Part shown: piece after piece, positions 1 through 8,536 of the stretch
How the letters are laid out: each line of letters opens with the position of its first letter
How positions within the stretch are numbered: position 1 is the stretch's first letter
NCBI GenBank assembly: GCA_948467395.1
Contig: CAOKDX010000021.1
Location: 1-57,226 of the forward strand
DNA: 57,226 nt
Source of the DNA: an uncultured Clostridia bacterium
GTDB taxonomy: Bacteria; Bacillota; Clostridia; Lachnospirales; Lachnospiraceae
Direction of reading: 5' to 3'
The notes under the pieces: model-generated
The model's database searches: none
The model's input: the letters and a program-made list of their open reading frames with translations, nothing else
What the model was told of the DNA's origin: nothing
Translations under genes and position numbers: made by a program

Positions 1-7
1 CTTGTAT

Positions 8-664
8 TTACTGGATTTGTTCTAACTTTAGTCTTATTTTACCGTAAGCATCTCCCAGCCTTGCACCTGTCCAATACAGCATTTCAAATGCATAAAAGGA
101 CTGGGGCTTATCCATAACTGCCTCAGAAAAGCGTTTATACTCTTCCTTTGTCCAGAATAACATTTCTTTAGTTTCCTCCTTTCCCATGCACCCCGCCTGT
201 CTTGCAGGATTGCTTTTTAACTGATAGTACCTGCAGGCATGATTGAAAATGCAGCTAAGCTGATTATGAATGGTTTTTCGGTAAGTAGGTGACAAACCCT
301 TTCCATTTTCATCCTTCTGCGCCATCAATTCATTCTGCCATTTCATAACATCCGAAGCTGTAATTTCATTCATCTTCTTATCTGCAAAATAAGGAAGTAT
401 TTTTGTTCTCACAATATGCTCCTTTGTTAACCACGTATTACGCTTTAACCTGTTCTGCACATCCTCTGAATACAGATTGAAAAATTCTCCAAATGCCATA
501 TCCAGATTACATTCCTCCCGCATTTTGAAATTTCTCTCAAAATCAAGAGCCTCTTTTTTTGTTTTAAATCCACGTCTTTTAACCTGTCTGTTTTCGCCTT
601 TCCAATCCTTACTATAAAACTTAACAAACCAGGTATCTGTTGCCTTGTCCTTATATGCCGGCAT
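8..664 (-). pseudogene. Truncated tyrosine recombinase (integrase), catalytic domain lost
   Basis: About 218 aa from an ATG preceded by AAAGGAGA, which I prefer to the upstream in-frame TTG that lies inside that Shine-Dalgarno sequence. Residues about 1-55 form an Arm-type DNA-binding domain (DTWFVKFY, KRRGFKTKKEA). Residues about 65-165 form a SAM-like core-binding domain (ITASDVMKWQNEL, SCIFNHACRYY). The catalytic domain only begins (MLYWTGARLGD, holding the first catalytic Arg) and then breaks into a short unrelated tail and a stop. Intact relatives are about 370-400 aa with an R-H-R-Y set, so H, the second R and Y are missing. The gene follows the excisionase-like gene in the same orientation, the usual xis-int order of Tn916/ICE-like elements. 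It should be inactive. Confidence 0.85.
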
Positions 665-747
665 CCAATCGTCTCCTTTCAAAATTGATATTTGCAGCAG
701 GGCAAATAAGGTATTAAATAATCCCCCATCAGCCCTGCCAGTGCTAA

Positions 748-936
748 TTATCGCACTTCACTCGGTATCATGAATTTCTTCATAAAGTAATTTCTATTTA
801 CTTTTCCATTCAAAACCATATATCCCTGACTTTTCAGTTCAGCATTCAGCTCTCTGATAATCTGATATGCCTTTGATCTGGAAATACCGAGTAATCGTCT
901 GATTTCATCAGCCTTAATAAACATACATTCCTCCAT
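748..936 (-). CDS. Small HTH DNA-binding protein, excisionase-like
   Basis: 62 aa from ATG with GGAGGAG five bases upstream; the reading frame is open further upstream but only this start has a good ribosome binding site. The N-terminal half (FIKADEIRRLLGISRSKAYQIIRELNAELK) is a helix-turn-helix of the MerR/excisionase type, followed by a short beta-like tail (LNGKVNRNYFMKKF). Such proteins sit immediately upstream of integrases in Gram-positive integrative elements and direct recombination towards excision. Here the integrase downstream is truncated, so this gene may be a leftover or may retain only a regulatory role. Excisionase is inferred from size, fold and position; a plain transcription regulator is the alternative. 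Confidence 0.65.
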   Translation of the reverse strand: MEECMFIKADEIRRLLGISRSKAYQIIRELNAELKSQGYMVLNGKVNRNYFMKKFMIPSEVR

Positions 937-1206
937 CTGAGCTCCTCCTTTCGTCGTGTTATGTATCCGGTCAGGAATATTTTTGTGGCTTCCGTTCGTA
1001 TCAGATGCTGTCAGTCTCACAACCGACCTTTAGTGCCAGCCTTACGGCTCACCTGTGGGCTACTCCTGCTCGAGTTCCTTTCCCACTCTTGACGAAAGTG
1101 TCTTCCTTTGCTCTTCCTGATTTCTCAAGCCTTCTCGCAAAGTCTGTTGGCATCCGGTACAGCTCCTAAAGTTTTCAAGGTGCAATCGTTGCATTTTGAT
1201 ATTCTA

Positions 1207-1290
1207 TACAAATTTGTAGTAAATATCTCTTTGAGATTATTCTATACACATCTGTAGTAAAAGTCAAGCATTTTTCTATATATTTTTGTA
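1207..1290. promoter_or_regulatory. Operator array between xis-like gene and XRE repressor
   Basis: Three related palindromes lie in the divergent intergenic region: TACAAATTTGTA (perfect, 1207-1218), TACACATCTGTA (1245-1256) and TATATTTTTGTA (1279-1290), each preceded by TCTA and spaced 38 and 34 bases apart. A weaker fourth relative (TATAGATTTTTA, 1347-1358) runs into the repressor ribosome binding site. The arrangement is typical of an XRE repressor controlling both its own gene and the int/xis operon. The rest of 937-1371 has no gene that I can support. Confidence 0.65.
1239..1267 (-). promoter_or_regulatory. Sigma-A promoter for xis-int, overlapping an operator
   Basis: On the minus strand TTGACT, 17 bases, TAGAAT. 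The second palindrome (1245-1256) fills the spacer, so a bound repressor would block this promoter. It is the only good match to the consensus upstream of the excisionase-like gene. Confidence 0.6.
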
Positions 1291-1371
1291 TTAAAAATTC
1301 TTTCTTTTTCATTTTGAATGTGATATACTTATTTAATCCAGTTATGTATAGATTTTTAGGAGGAGCCCATC

Positions 1372-1911
1372 ATGAATTTTGGAGATAGATTAAAGAAAAT
1401 ACGCACATTCAGAAAAATGACAATGGATGAATTTGGAGAAGCTCTTGGTCTTGAAGGTAAAAACCGTTCTGTTCGTGCATCTCAGTACGAAACCGGTGCC
1501 CGTTATCCCAAGCGTGATATGCTTATGAAAATCGCAGAGGTTCTCAGGTGTAATTACAAAGCGTTAGATGATTATGGTCTTGGCTCCGCTGAGGACATTA
1601 TAGAAACACTTTTCTGGTTAGAAGAAAGTGCTTCCATAAATACATCTAATAAACATTTTCCCGAATATGAAGCACCCGGCAATCTGATTACATTGTGTGA
1701 AATGCAGCCTGTAAGCAACGACAAAGATGTAAAATGCACTTACAATGAAGATTCTAATACATCCATGTTTGTCCCTGTCGCAATCACAATTAATTATGGA
1801 TTGGTAAATGATTTTCTTTTAGAATGGAATAAGAAAAAACAAGAACTTGCCAATGGAGAAATAACTCCGGCAGAATACTTTGAATGGAAAATAACATGGC
1901 CTCATGCCTAA
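1372..1911 (+). CDS. XRE-family transcriptional repressor of the integrated element
   Basis: 179 aa, start ATG with AGGAGGAG upstream. Residues about 1-65 are a Cro/CI-type helix-turn-helix (GDRLKKIRTFRKMTMDEFGE, then SQYETGARYP). The C-terminal 110 residues have no motif I recognise, and no LexA/CI-type Ser-Lys peptidase pair is evident. Transcribed divergently from the excisionase and integrase genes across the palindrome array, it is the natural candidate for the factor binding there. A possible minus-10 (TATACT, 1324-1329) lies 43 bases before the start, with a poor minus-35. Its role as the element's maintenance repressor is inferred from position and fold. Confidence 0.75.
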   Translation: MNFGDRLKKIRTFRKMTMDEFGEALGLEGKNRSVRASQYETGARYPKRDMLMKIAEVLRCNYKALDDYGLGSAEDIIETLFWLEESASINTSNKHFPEYEAPGNLITLCEMQPVSNDKDVKCTYNEDSNTSMFVPVAITINYGLVNDFLLEWNKKKQELANGEITPAEYFEWKITWPHA

Positions 1912-2090
1912 AACATACTGCCTTGTCCGCTGTGCACCACCTCGATTTCGCTTCGTTTCATCCGGGTGGAGGGCATTCGCCCTATAGGAACAGCGTCGCT
2001 TGTCCAGAAGAATGTAAGCATTCCCTGTCCAACCGATACTATTCCTGCACTGCTCATTTTAGTACCAAAATAGTACCAACGGACATAAAG

Positions 2091-2132
2091 AAAGCTCGCA
2101 AGCGCCCATTTTATAGGCTTTTGCGAGCTTTT
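2091..2132. terminator. Rho-independent terminator downstream of guaA, possibly bidirectional
   Basis: AAAGCTCGCAA pairs with TTGCGAGCTTT across an 18-base loop, with T or A tracts on both sides, so it could stop guaA on the minus strand and the XRE gene on the plus strand. The remaining 1912-2090 holds no gene I can support. A direct repeat TAGTACCAA (2060-2068 and 2071-2079) lies just beside it. Confidence 0.7.
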
Positions 2133-2137
2133 GAAAA

Positions 2138-3676
2138 TTACTCGAACTCTATCGTCCCAGGCGGTTTACTCGTCAGATCATACATTACCCGGTTAACCCC
2201 CTTCACCTCATTGATGATCCGGTTCATCACCTTCTGCAGCACATCAAAAGGAATCTCCGAGCACTCTGCCGTCATAAAATCCGTAGTATTCACGGCACGG
2301 AGCGCCACCGCATAATCATAGGTTCTCTCATCCCCCATCACTCCCACGGAGCGCATGTTGGTAAGGGCTGCAAAATACTGTCCAAGTCCTTCAATGCCTG
2401 CCTTTGCGATTTCCTCCCGGTAGATCGCATCGGCATCCTGGACGATGCGCACCTTCTCAGCAGTTACTTCTCCGATGATCCGGATACCAAGACCTGGGCC
2501 TGGGAAAGGCTGACGGCTTACGAGATATTCTGGTATCCCAAGCTCTCTTCCAGCTTTCCGCACCTCATCCTTAAAGAGAAGGCGGAGCGGCTCGATGATC
2601 TCCTTGAAATCCACACAGTCAGGAAGTCCACCTACATTGTGATGGGACTTGATCACCGCTGATTTGCCCAGACCGGATTCGATCACGTCCGGATAGATCG
2701 TTCCCTGTACAAGGAAATCCACAGCACCAATCTTTTTTGCCTGCTCCTCAAAGACACGGATAAACTCTTCTCCAATAATCTTACGTTTCTGCTCCGGCTC
2801 CGTGACGCCGGCAAGCCTGCTGTAAAAGCGCTCCTGGGCATTAACACGAATGAAATTCAGGTCATACGGACCATCTGGGCCGAATACGGCTTCCACCTCG
2901 TCACCCTCATTTTTACGGAGCAGACCATGATCTACAAACACACAAGTGAGCTGCTTTCCAATCGCTTTTGAGAGAAGAACTGCCGCCACAGAAGAATCTA
3001 CCCCACCTGAAAGAGCGCACAGAACTTTCCCACCGCCCACCTTCTGACGGATAGAAGTAATGGTATCATCTACGAAAGAGGACATCTGCCAGTCACCATG
3101 GCAGCCGCACACCTTATATACAAAATTATGAAGCATTTTCATTCCCTCAGCTGTGTGCATCACTTCCGGGTGAAATTGCGTCGCATATAATTTTCTTCCC
3201 GGATCTTCCATGGACGCAACCGGACACACCGGCGTTGTTGCTGTTATAGTAAAGCCTTCCGGAGCGGAAGCAATATAATCCGTATGGCTCATCCAGCAGA
3301 TGGTCTTTGTCTCTACATCACCAAAGAGCAGGGAGCTGTGATCTACTTCCACCTCTGTTTTCCCATATTCACTGACAGGGGCATTCTCTACTGTGCCATC
3401 CAGCATATATGCCATAAGCTGTGAGCCGTAGCAGATGCCCAGAATGGGAATTCCCAGATCAAATATCTCCTTCCCGCAGCGCGGCGAATCGTCTTTATAG
3501 ACACTGTTTGGTCCACCTGTAAAAATGATCCCCCTGGGATCCATTTCCCGGATTTCATCCAGGCTCAGAGTATAGGGATGGACTTCACAATATACACTGC
3601 ACTCCCGGACACGTCTGGCGATCAGCTGGTTATACTGGCCTCCAAAGTCAAGTACGATCACTAGTTCCTTTTTCAT
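2138..3676 (-). CDS. guaA: GMP synthase (glutamine-hydrolysing)
   Basis: 512 aa from the ATG that follows GGAGG by five bases; an ATG four codons earlier overlaps that site. The protein converts XMP, glutamine and ATP to GMP in the cytoplasm. The N-terminal class I glutamine amidotransferase carries the nucleophile in GICYGSQ (Cys about 82) and the HPEV histidine. The ATP-pyrophosphatase domain has SGGVDSS. The C-terminal dimerisation domain ends [11 protein letters not shown], the normal end of the protein. The 3' end of guaA is a known insertion point for integrative elements, which fits the integrase remnants just downstream; the gene itself is intact. Confidence 0.97.
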   Translation of the reverse strand: MKKELVIVLDFGGQYNQLIARRVRECSVYCEVHPYTLSLDEIREMDPRGIIFTGGPNSVYKDDSPRCGKEIFDLGIPILGICYGSQLMAYMLDGTVENAPVSEYGKTEVEVDHSSLLFGDVETKTICWMSHTDYIASAPEGFTITATTPVCPVASMEDPGRKLYATQFHPEVMHTAEGMKMLHNFVYKVCGCHGDWQMSSFVDDTITSIRQKVGGGKVLCALSGGVDSSVAAVLLSKAIGKQLTCVFVDHGLLRKNEGDEVEAVFGPDGPYDLNFIRVNAQERFYSRLAGVTEPEQKRKIIGEEFIRVFEEQAKKIGAVDFLVQGTIYPDVIESGLGKSAVIKSHHNVGGLPDCVDFKEIIEPLRLLFKDEVRKAGRELGIPEYLVSRQPFPGPGLGIRIIGEVTAEKVRIVQDADAIYREEIAKAGIEGLGQYFAALTNMRSVGVMGDERTYDYAVALRAVNTTDFMTAECSEIPFDVLQKVMNRIINEVKGVNRVMYDLTSKPPGTIEFE

Positions 3677-3721
3677 GGTTTCCTCCATTCATACTGATGA
3701 TTGTTTATGTATCGACTCAAT

Positions 3722-4927
3722 TTAGTCAAAATACCCTTTAAATTTTACCTCATGTCTGCCTTTCGGAAAAAGATGCCGGTACAATTCAATGAAATAGTCG
3801 TCGGTGACACTTGCGAGAAAATCTGTGACAAGCTGGTTCGGCTCCTGATCTTCATATGGTTCATATTCTGTGCTGATATAAAAGTTATTCTTGTTCACAT
3901 ATGAAATATGATGCTGGTATAGAATGCTGTTCCTGTCACCGCTCTCTGCCTGATGCAGAAATTCTTCGTAGAGCTGATAAAACATGGGGCGAATCTCATT
4001 TTGATATAAGGCATTTAATTCGCTGTTATTATATATCATCGCGTAATTCTCACTTTTGGCACTGCGCAGAGCCTCAAAGTATTCCTCATCCATCTTGAGA
4101 TACGGCATCCCGTAACTGTTCTCAATAATGTTTACACTGAAATTGTTAATGATCTCGGCATTGGAAGTTCCAATTACGCCTCCAGTAAAGGCTTCCTCCT
4201 GCAGGGCGCCAAGTCGCATGGCGTCCTGCCTGTCCTTGCCGAGATAGGCAATGATGTCGCAGATCCGCACAACACAGCCCTCCAATGTGCAAGGGATCAG
4301 TTCAGCAATACAGGTCTGATCCAGGCAGCACTGTTCCACCTTTTGATCAAATTCCTCAAAGCCAGTTAGCAGGCGGGGACGATACTCGCGCAATTCCAGT
4401 TCCCCATTGTGACACAGGATCCCATCCAGTGTCTGAAGGCTGATATTCCGGTGGATGATCTGATCGAGCACACGAACACTCTGCACATTGTGGCAGAAAT
4501 ATCTGCCGGTGTGCTCATGGTACAATTCATTTAAAATGCGTTCTCCCGCATGTCCAAACGGGGTATGGCCGATATCATGCCCCAGAGCGACCGCCTCAAT
4601 CAGACTTTCATTCAGACCAAGTATCGCACCGATATTTCTGGCGATCCGGGAAACCAGCTGCACATGAAGGGACCGACGGGATATGTCGTCGTTCTGATAA
4701 AAAGAAAATACCTGGGTTTTATCTGCGTACCGATTATAATACGGAATATGCATAATCTTCTCTGTATCACGCACAAATGCCGGACGCCACAAATTTGCCC
4801 TGTCATGTTCCATGCTTCGCCGCACAATATCCTCATCCCGGAAGGCATAAGGATTCTGCCAGTGCGCAGCCCGGTGAGATTCTATCCTTTCCAGAAGCTG
4901 ATTCGAAAGAGAATGATACTCCGCCAC
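3722..4927 (-). CDS. dgt: dGTP triphosphohydrolase-like HD-domain protein
   Basis: 401 aa, GTG start six bases after GGAGGG. HD-domain metal residues are visible: His88 (SLHVQLV), the His117-Asp118 pair (ALGHDIGHTPFGH) and downstream His residues in the same domain. The LSRSLRHT-type dNTPase layout is seen as QNDDISRRSLHVQLVSRIA. Family members cleave dNTPs to the deoxynucleoside and triphosphate and so lower dNTP pools. Which nucleotide is hydrolysed or acts as allosteric activator cannot be read here. It lies 45 bases upstream of guaA in the same direction; the pairing is common in Clostridia and may be one purine-nucleotide transcript. Confidence 0.88.
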   Translation of the reverse strand: MAEYHSLSNQLLERIESHRAAHWQNPYAFRDEDIVRRSMEHDRANLWRPAFVRDTEKIMHIPYYNRYADKTQVFSFYQNDDISRRSLHVQLVSRIARNIGAILGLNESLIEAVALGHDIGHTPFGHAGERILNELYHEHTGRYFCHNVQSVRVLDQIIHRNISLQTLDGILCHNGELELREYRPRLLTGFEEFDQKVEQCCLDQTCIAELIPCTLEGCVVRICDIIAYLGKDRQDAMRLGALQEEAFTGGVIGTSNAEIINNFSVNIIENSYGMPYLKMDEEYFEALRSAKSENYAMIYNNSELNALYQNEIRPMFYQLYEEFLHQAESGDRNSILYQHHISYVNKNNFYISTEYEPYEDQEPNQLVTDFLASVTDDYFIELYRHLFPKGRHEVKFKGYFD

Positions 4928-4968
4928 AATTTCCCTCCATTTCTGCCTTTCCGGTAACTACTGCAGAA

Positions 4969-5535
4969 TTATTTCTCCCGCACTTCCAGTTCCGTCTCCT
5001 TCTCCATGCCCGCAAGCCGCCGGGAAATGGATACCGTCACATACAGATCCGTGATTCCACTAAATACCAGCGCCGCCCCCAAAAGATAGACAAGCAGTTC
5101 CTTCCCAAAGGGATCAACCAGGAGTACGATTCCGAATATAATGTTAAAGATTGCCATACAGAACGCCACATACCAGGTCCCGTGTCCCAGACGCAGCATG
5201 TCCACTGAGTTCTGCATCTTCAGTATCCCACTGATTGTGACAAGGAAACCTAAAACCACCGGAATCAGGGCAATCAGCTGGTCAACCTTGATAATCACCA
5301 GAATGCCACCCAGAACCGCGCTGAGTCCCACCACCAGATCATACCGGTAAAGCATACCGGTAATATCCTTCCTGAGATAACTGATCAGTGAGATCACACC
5401 GATTATCATCAGCATGGCTGCCAGCATATAACAACTGGTACGCATAACCTCATCCGGCCACATAATAATGATCACACCAAGAACGATAAAAAGAACTGCC
5501 AGTGTGACAAGATTCCATTTAATCTGTTTCAGCAT
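4969..5535 (-). CDS. DUF308 (HdeD-like) integral membrane protein
   Basis: 188 aa, ATG start with AGGAGA upstream. Six hydrophobic segments are evident (LVTLAVLFIVLGVIIIM, MLAAMLMIIGVISLI, VVGLSAVLGGILVII, LIALIPVVLGFLVTI, FCMAIFNIIFGIVLLV, LLVYLLGAALVFSGI) and the C-terminal tail is charged. This matches the DUF308/HdeD architecture of two triplets of helices. HdeD is linked to acid resistance in Escherichia coli, but clostridial members have no proven function, so I assign none. It lies 41 bases upstream of dgt on the same strand. Confidence 0.8.
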   Translation of the reverse strand: MLKQIKWNLVTLAVLFIVLGVIIIMWPDEVMRTSCYMLAAMLMIIGVISLISYLRKDITGMLYRYDLVVGLSAVLGGILVIIKVDQLIALIPVVLGFLVTISGILKMQNSVDMLRLGHGTWYVAFCMAIFNIIFGIVLLVDPFGKELLVYLLGAALVFSGITDLYVTVSISRRLAGMEKETELEVREK

Positions 5536-5638
5536 CTTTCATTCTCCTTTTTCCTGTATACCATCTAACACTCTTTCATCAGTATACTCATTTTATATCA
5601 GAAAGTCAATGATCCTGCCGCACGGACACGGAAAGGGA

Positions 5639-7024
5639 TCACTGAAATGCCTGCGCCTTTTTCTTCCATCTGCCCCTCATATAAAAAACTGTCGTGACCA
5701 GGGCGCCAATGAGCCAGGAGCATAAAAGCGAGATAAAGATGCACTCCTGCCTGCCGTTAGGCAGCTCCGCACTTCTGGTCAGCCAGGCGATACCGTATGC
5801 CACCGGCACACGGACAATCACCGTTGTAAACAGTGAAATCCACATCGGTGTCATTGTATCACCGGCCCCCCGCATAACACCGGATAAGCTCTGGGTGACC
5901 GCCATGGCCACATACCCCGCCGCAATGATTCCCATCATATCCCTGCTCAGATCAACCAGTTCCGTTGTATTGGTAAAGATGCCCATGAGTGGTTTGCCAA
6001 AGATCAGGATCAGGGCCGTGAGGGCCGCCGTGGTCAGAACGGCAACCAGCGTCCCCTGTTTGGCTCCCTGGATCACACGGTCATGCTTTCTGGCCCCCAC
6101 ATTCTGACCGGCGTATGTAGTCATGGCTGAGCCAAAGGAAAAATTAGGAAGCATGGCAAAGCCGTCCACACGCATCACGATAACATTTGCCGAGATAAAC
6201 ATCTCCCCAAAGCTGTTAGTCAGCGACTGCACTACGATCATCGCCATGGAGAAGATCGCCTGGGTCAGTCCGGAAGGCAGGCCCAGCTTGATAATCTTGC
6301 CGGAGAATTTTTTATTGTACTTCATATAATGAAGCTTCAGGTCAAAAATATCCGTCAGCTTCGCCATACGGATAAAGCAGAGAACAGCAGAGACTGCCTG
6401 TGCGATAATGGTAGCCCAGGCAACACCACTTACCCCCATACCGAGCTTTGCCACAAAGAGCAGATCCAGTATAATGTTCAGCACGGTAGACACGAGCAGA
6501 TACACAAGAGCCGAAAAGGCGTCTCCCAGCCCCCGGAGGACACCGCTCAGTATATTGTAATAAGCACAGCCCACAAAACCTAAAAACATGATCATAAGAT
6601 AAGAATAACACCAGTCAATAATGCTGGCCGGGGTATTCAGCATAACCAGCAGCGGACGAACCAGCACAACAGAGAGCAGCATAATGATCCCTGTGGCGAT
6701 GGCCGTCAGCAGGATACAGTTTCCCACAGTATAGGACAGTTCCTCTCTCTGCTTCGCACCGAAATACTGCGCCACCATAATACTTCCGCCCATACTGATC
6801 CCGATAAACAGTACCAGCAGGAGGTTTAGGATCGGTGCGGCGCTTCCCACTGCCGCCAGTGCATTGTCCCCCACATACTGTCCCACCACAATGCTGTCCA
6901 CTGTATTGTAGAGCTGCTGGGCAATATTTCCAATCAGCATGGGAACAGTAAAACGGACAATCTGTTTCCATGGTCTGCCCACAGTCATGTCCGTAGCCTG
7001 AAATAGTTTCTTTATTTGTTCCAA
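5639..7024 (-). CDS. MATE-family multidrug efflux transporter
   Basis: About 461 aa with twelve predicted membrane helices in two homologous halves (IVRFTVPMLIGNIAQQLYNTVD in the first half and KLGLPSGLTQAIFSMAM in the second), the MatE repeat layout. These proteins export organic cations and drugs in exchange for Na+ or H+. The start is uncertain: a GTG four codons earlier overlaps AGAGGTG, while this TTG lies nine bases after that site and is preferred. The substrate cannot be inferred. It is followed by the DUF308 gene about 100 bases on. Confidence 0.9.
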   Translation of the reverse strand: MEQIKKLFQATDMTVGRPWKQIVRFTVPMLIGNIAQQLYNTVDSIVVGQYVGDNALAAVGSAAPILNLLLVLFIGISMGGSIMVAQYFGAKQREELSYTVGNCILLTAIATGIIMLLSVVLVRPLLVMLNTPASIIDWCYSYLMIMFLGFVGCAYYNILSGVLRGLGDAFSALVYLLVSTVLNIILDLLFVAKLGMGVSGVAWATIIAQAVSAVLCFIRMAKLTDIFDLKLHYMKYNKKFSGKIIKLGLPSGLTQAIFSMAMIVVQSLTNSFGEMFISANVIVMRVDGFAMLPNFSFGSAMTTYAGQNVGARKHDRVIQGAKQGTLVAVLTTAALTALILIFGKPLMGIFTNTTELVDLSRDMMGIIAAGYVAMAVTQSLSGVMRGAGDTMTPMWISLFTTVIVRVPVAYGIAWLTRSAELPNGRQECIFISLLCSWLIGALVTTVFYMRGRWKKKAQAFQ

Positions 7025-7099
7025 TTTAATATGCACCTCTTTTCAGCAAAGCTGTTTCTACTGTATGACAATTAAAAATAAAAGTCAAGTACCTTTCCA

Positions 7100-7128
7100 T
7101 TGACACAGAAAGAAAAATTTTCTATACT
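7100..7128 (+). promoter_or_regulatory. Sigma-A promoter of lysA
   Basis: TTGACA, 17 bases, TATACT: five and six matches to the housekeeping consensus with ideal spacing. Transcription would start near 7135, giving a leader of about 93 bases before lysA. Confidence 0.8.
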
Positions 7129-7227
7129 TACAGATACAGCAATATACGTTGTACCATACAGATACGGGCCGCAAATCACCAAATCTGACGGCTCATTGCG
7201 TACGCGGGAAAAATTGGAGGCAGTACA

Positions 7228-8505
7228 ATGAAAAAGACTACAATACTAAATCTGGAACAGGTAAAGGAAATCGAAAAAACCTGTCCAACACCATTTCATA
7301 TCTATGATGAGAAAGCAATCCGCAAAAATGTCCGGGAACTAAAGGAAGCCTTCTCATGGAACAAAAATTACCGGGAATACTTCGCTGTAAAAGCGACCCC
7401 AAACCCATTTATCCTGAAGATCCTTCAGGAGGAGGGCTGCGGCGTCGATTGCTCCTCATTTACTGAGCTGATCCTTTCGGAGGCGCTTGGATTCTCGGGA
7501 TCGGATATTATGTTTTCATCCAATGTCACTCCCATGGAAGAATACAAAAAAGCCAGCGCACTGGGCGCCTATATCAATCTGGATGATTACACCCATATTG
7601 AATACCTGGCAGGAGGCCCCGGTATTCCGGAGACCATCTGCTGCCGGTATAATCCCGGCGGTGTATTTGAACTCGGTACAGATATCATGGATAATCCGGG
7701 AGAATCCAAATACGGTTTTACAAAAGACCAGATGATCGCAGGCTTCCGGCGACTGATGGAACTGGGAGCAAAGAAGTTCGGGATTCATTCTTTCCTGGCC
7801 AGCAACACCGTTTCCAACGAATATTACCCTGCTCTCGCCGGGATTCTTTTCGAACTGGCTGTAGAATTAAAGGAAAAAACCGGCGCTGACATCTCCTTTA
7901 TCAACCTGTCTGGCGGAGTGGGAATCCCCTATACACCAGATAAAGAGCCAAACGACATTAAGGTTATCGGGGAGGGCGTCCGCCAGAAATATGAGGAGAT
8001 CCTTGTTCCCGCCGGCCTTGGGGACGCCGCCATCTTTACCGAGCTGGGACGATATATGCTGGGACCCTACGGCCAGCTCGTGACAAAGTGCATCCATCAG
8101 AAGCACATTTACAAAGAATATGCCGGCCTGAATACATGTGCCTGTGACCTGATGCGCCCGGCCATGTATGGCTCCTACCACCATATTACGGTCCTGGGAA
8201 AAGAAGACGCCCCCTGTGATCACAAATATGATGTGACGGGATCCCTCTGTGAAAACAACGATAAATTTGCCGTAGACCGCATGCTCCCCAAAATTGATAT
8301 CGGGGATTATCTTGTGATACACGATACCGGGGCACATGGATACGCCATGGGATACAACTATAACGGCAAGCTGAAATCCCCGGAGCTCCTCCTGCAGGAG
8401 GACGGAAGTGTAAAAATGATCCGCAGAGGTGAAACTCCGCAGGACTATTTCGCCACCTTTGATTTTTGCGATATCCTGAACAATATTGATTACAGCGTAA
8501 AATAA
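7228..8505 (+). CDS. lysA: Diaminopimelate decarboxylase
   Basis: 425 aa, ATG start after TTGGAGGC. A fold-type III PLP enzyme with an N-terminal alanine-racemase-like barrel (FAVKATPNP, PLP lysine about 55; HSFLASNTVS; NLSGGVGIP) and a C-terminal beta domain carrying the substrate loop (GSLCENNDKF) and the HDTGAHGYAMGYNYNG tail. It decarboxylates meso-diaminopimelate to L-lysine. The sequence belongs to the longer clostridial subgroup (RYNPGG rather than RINPN). It is monocistronic: it has its own promoter, a strong terminator, and neighbours on the opposite strand. Confidence 0.93.
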   Translation: MKKTTILNLEQVKEIEKTCPTPFHIYDEKAIRKNVRELKEAFSWNKNYREYFAVKATPNPFILKILQEEGCGVDCSSFTELILSEALGFSGSDIMFSSNVTPMEEYKKASALGAYINLDDYTHIEYLAGGPGIPETICCRYNPGGVFELGTDIMDNPGESKYGFTKDQMIAGFRRLMELGAKKFGIHSFLASNTVSNEYYPALAGILFELAVELKEKTGADISFINLSGGVGIPYTPDKEPNDIKVIGEGVRQKYEEILVPAGLGDAAIFTELGRYMLGPYGQLVTKCIHQKHIYKEYAGLNTCACDLMRPAMYGSYHHITVLGKEDAPCDHKYDVTGSLCENNDKFAVDRMLPKIDIGDYLVIHDTGAHGYAMGYNYNGKLKSPELLLQEDGSVKMIRRGETPQDYFATFDFCDILNNIDYSVK

Positions 8506-8536
8506 AGCCTGGATGAAAGACGGGAATCCAATCGCT

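Noticed and set aside
2060-2079. TAGTACCAA direct repeat as an att core
   Set aside because: The two copies are adjacent (11-base period), not separated by an element, and no match to the guaA 3' end was seen.
1884-2315. 143-codon plus-strand ORF
   Set aside because: It overlaps the terminator and the end of guaA on the other strand and has no family resemblance; shadow frame.
7129-7227. Lysine riboswitch in the lysA leader
   Set aside because: The leader is only about 93 bases and shows neither the five-helix core nor a terminator before the start; a lysine riboswitch needs about 170 bases.
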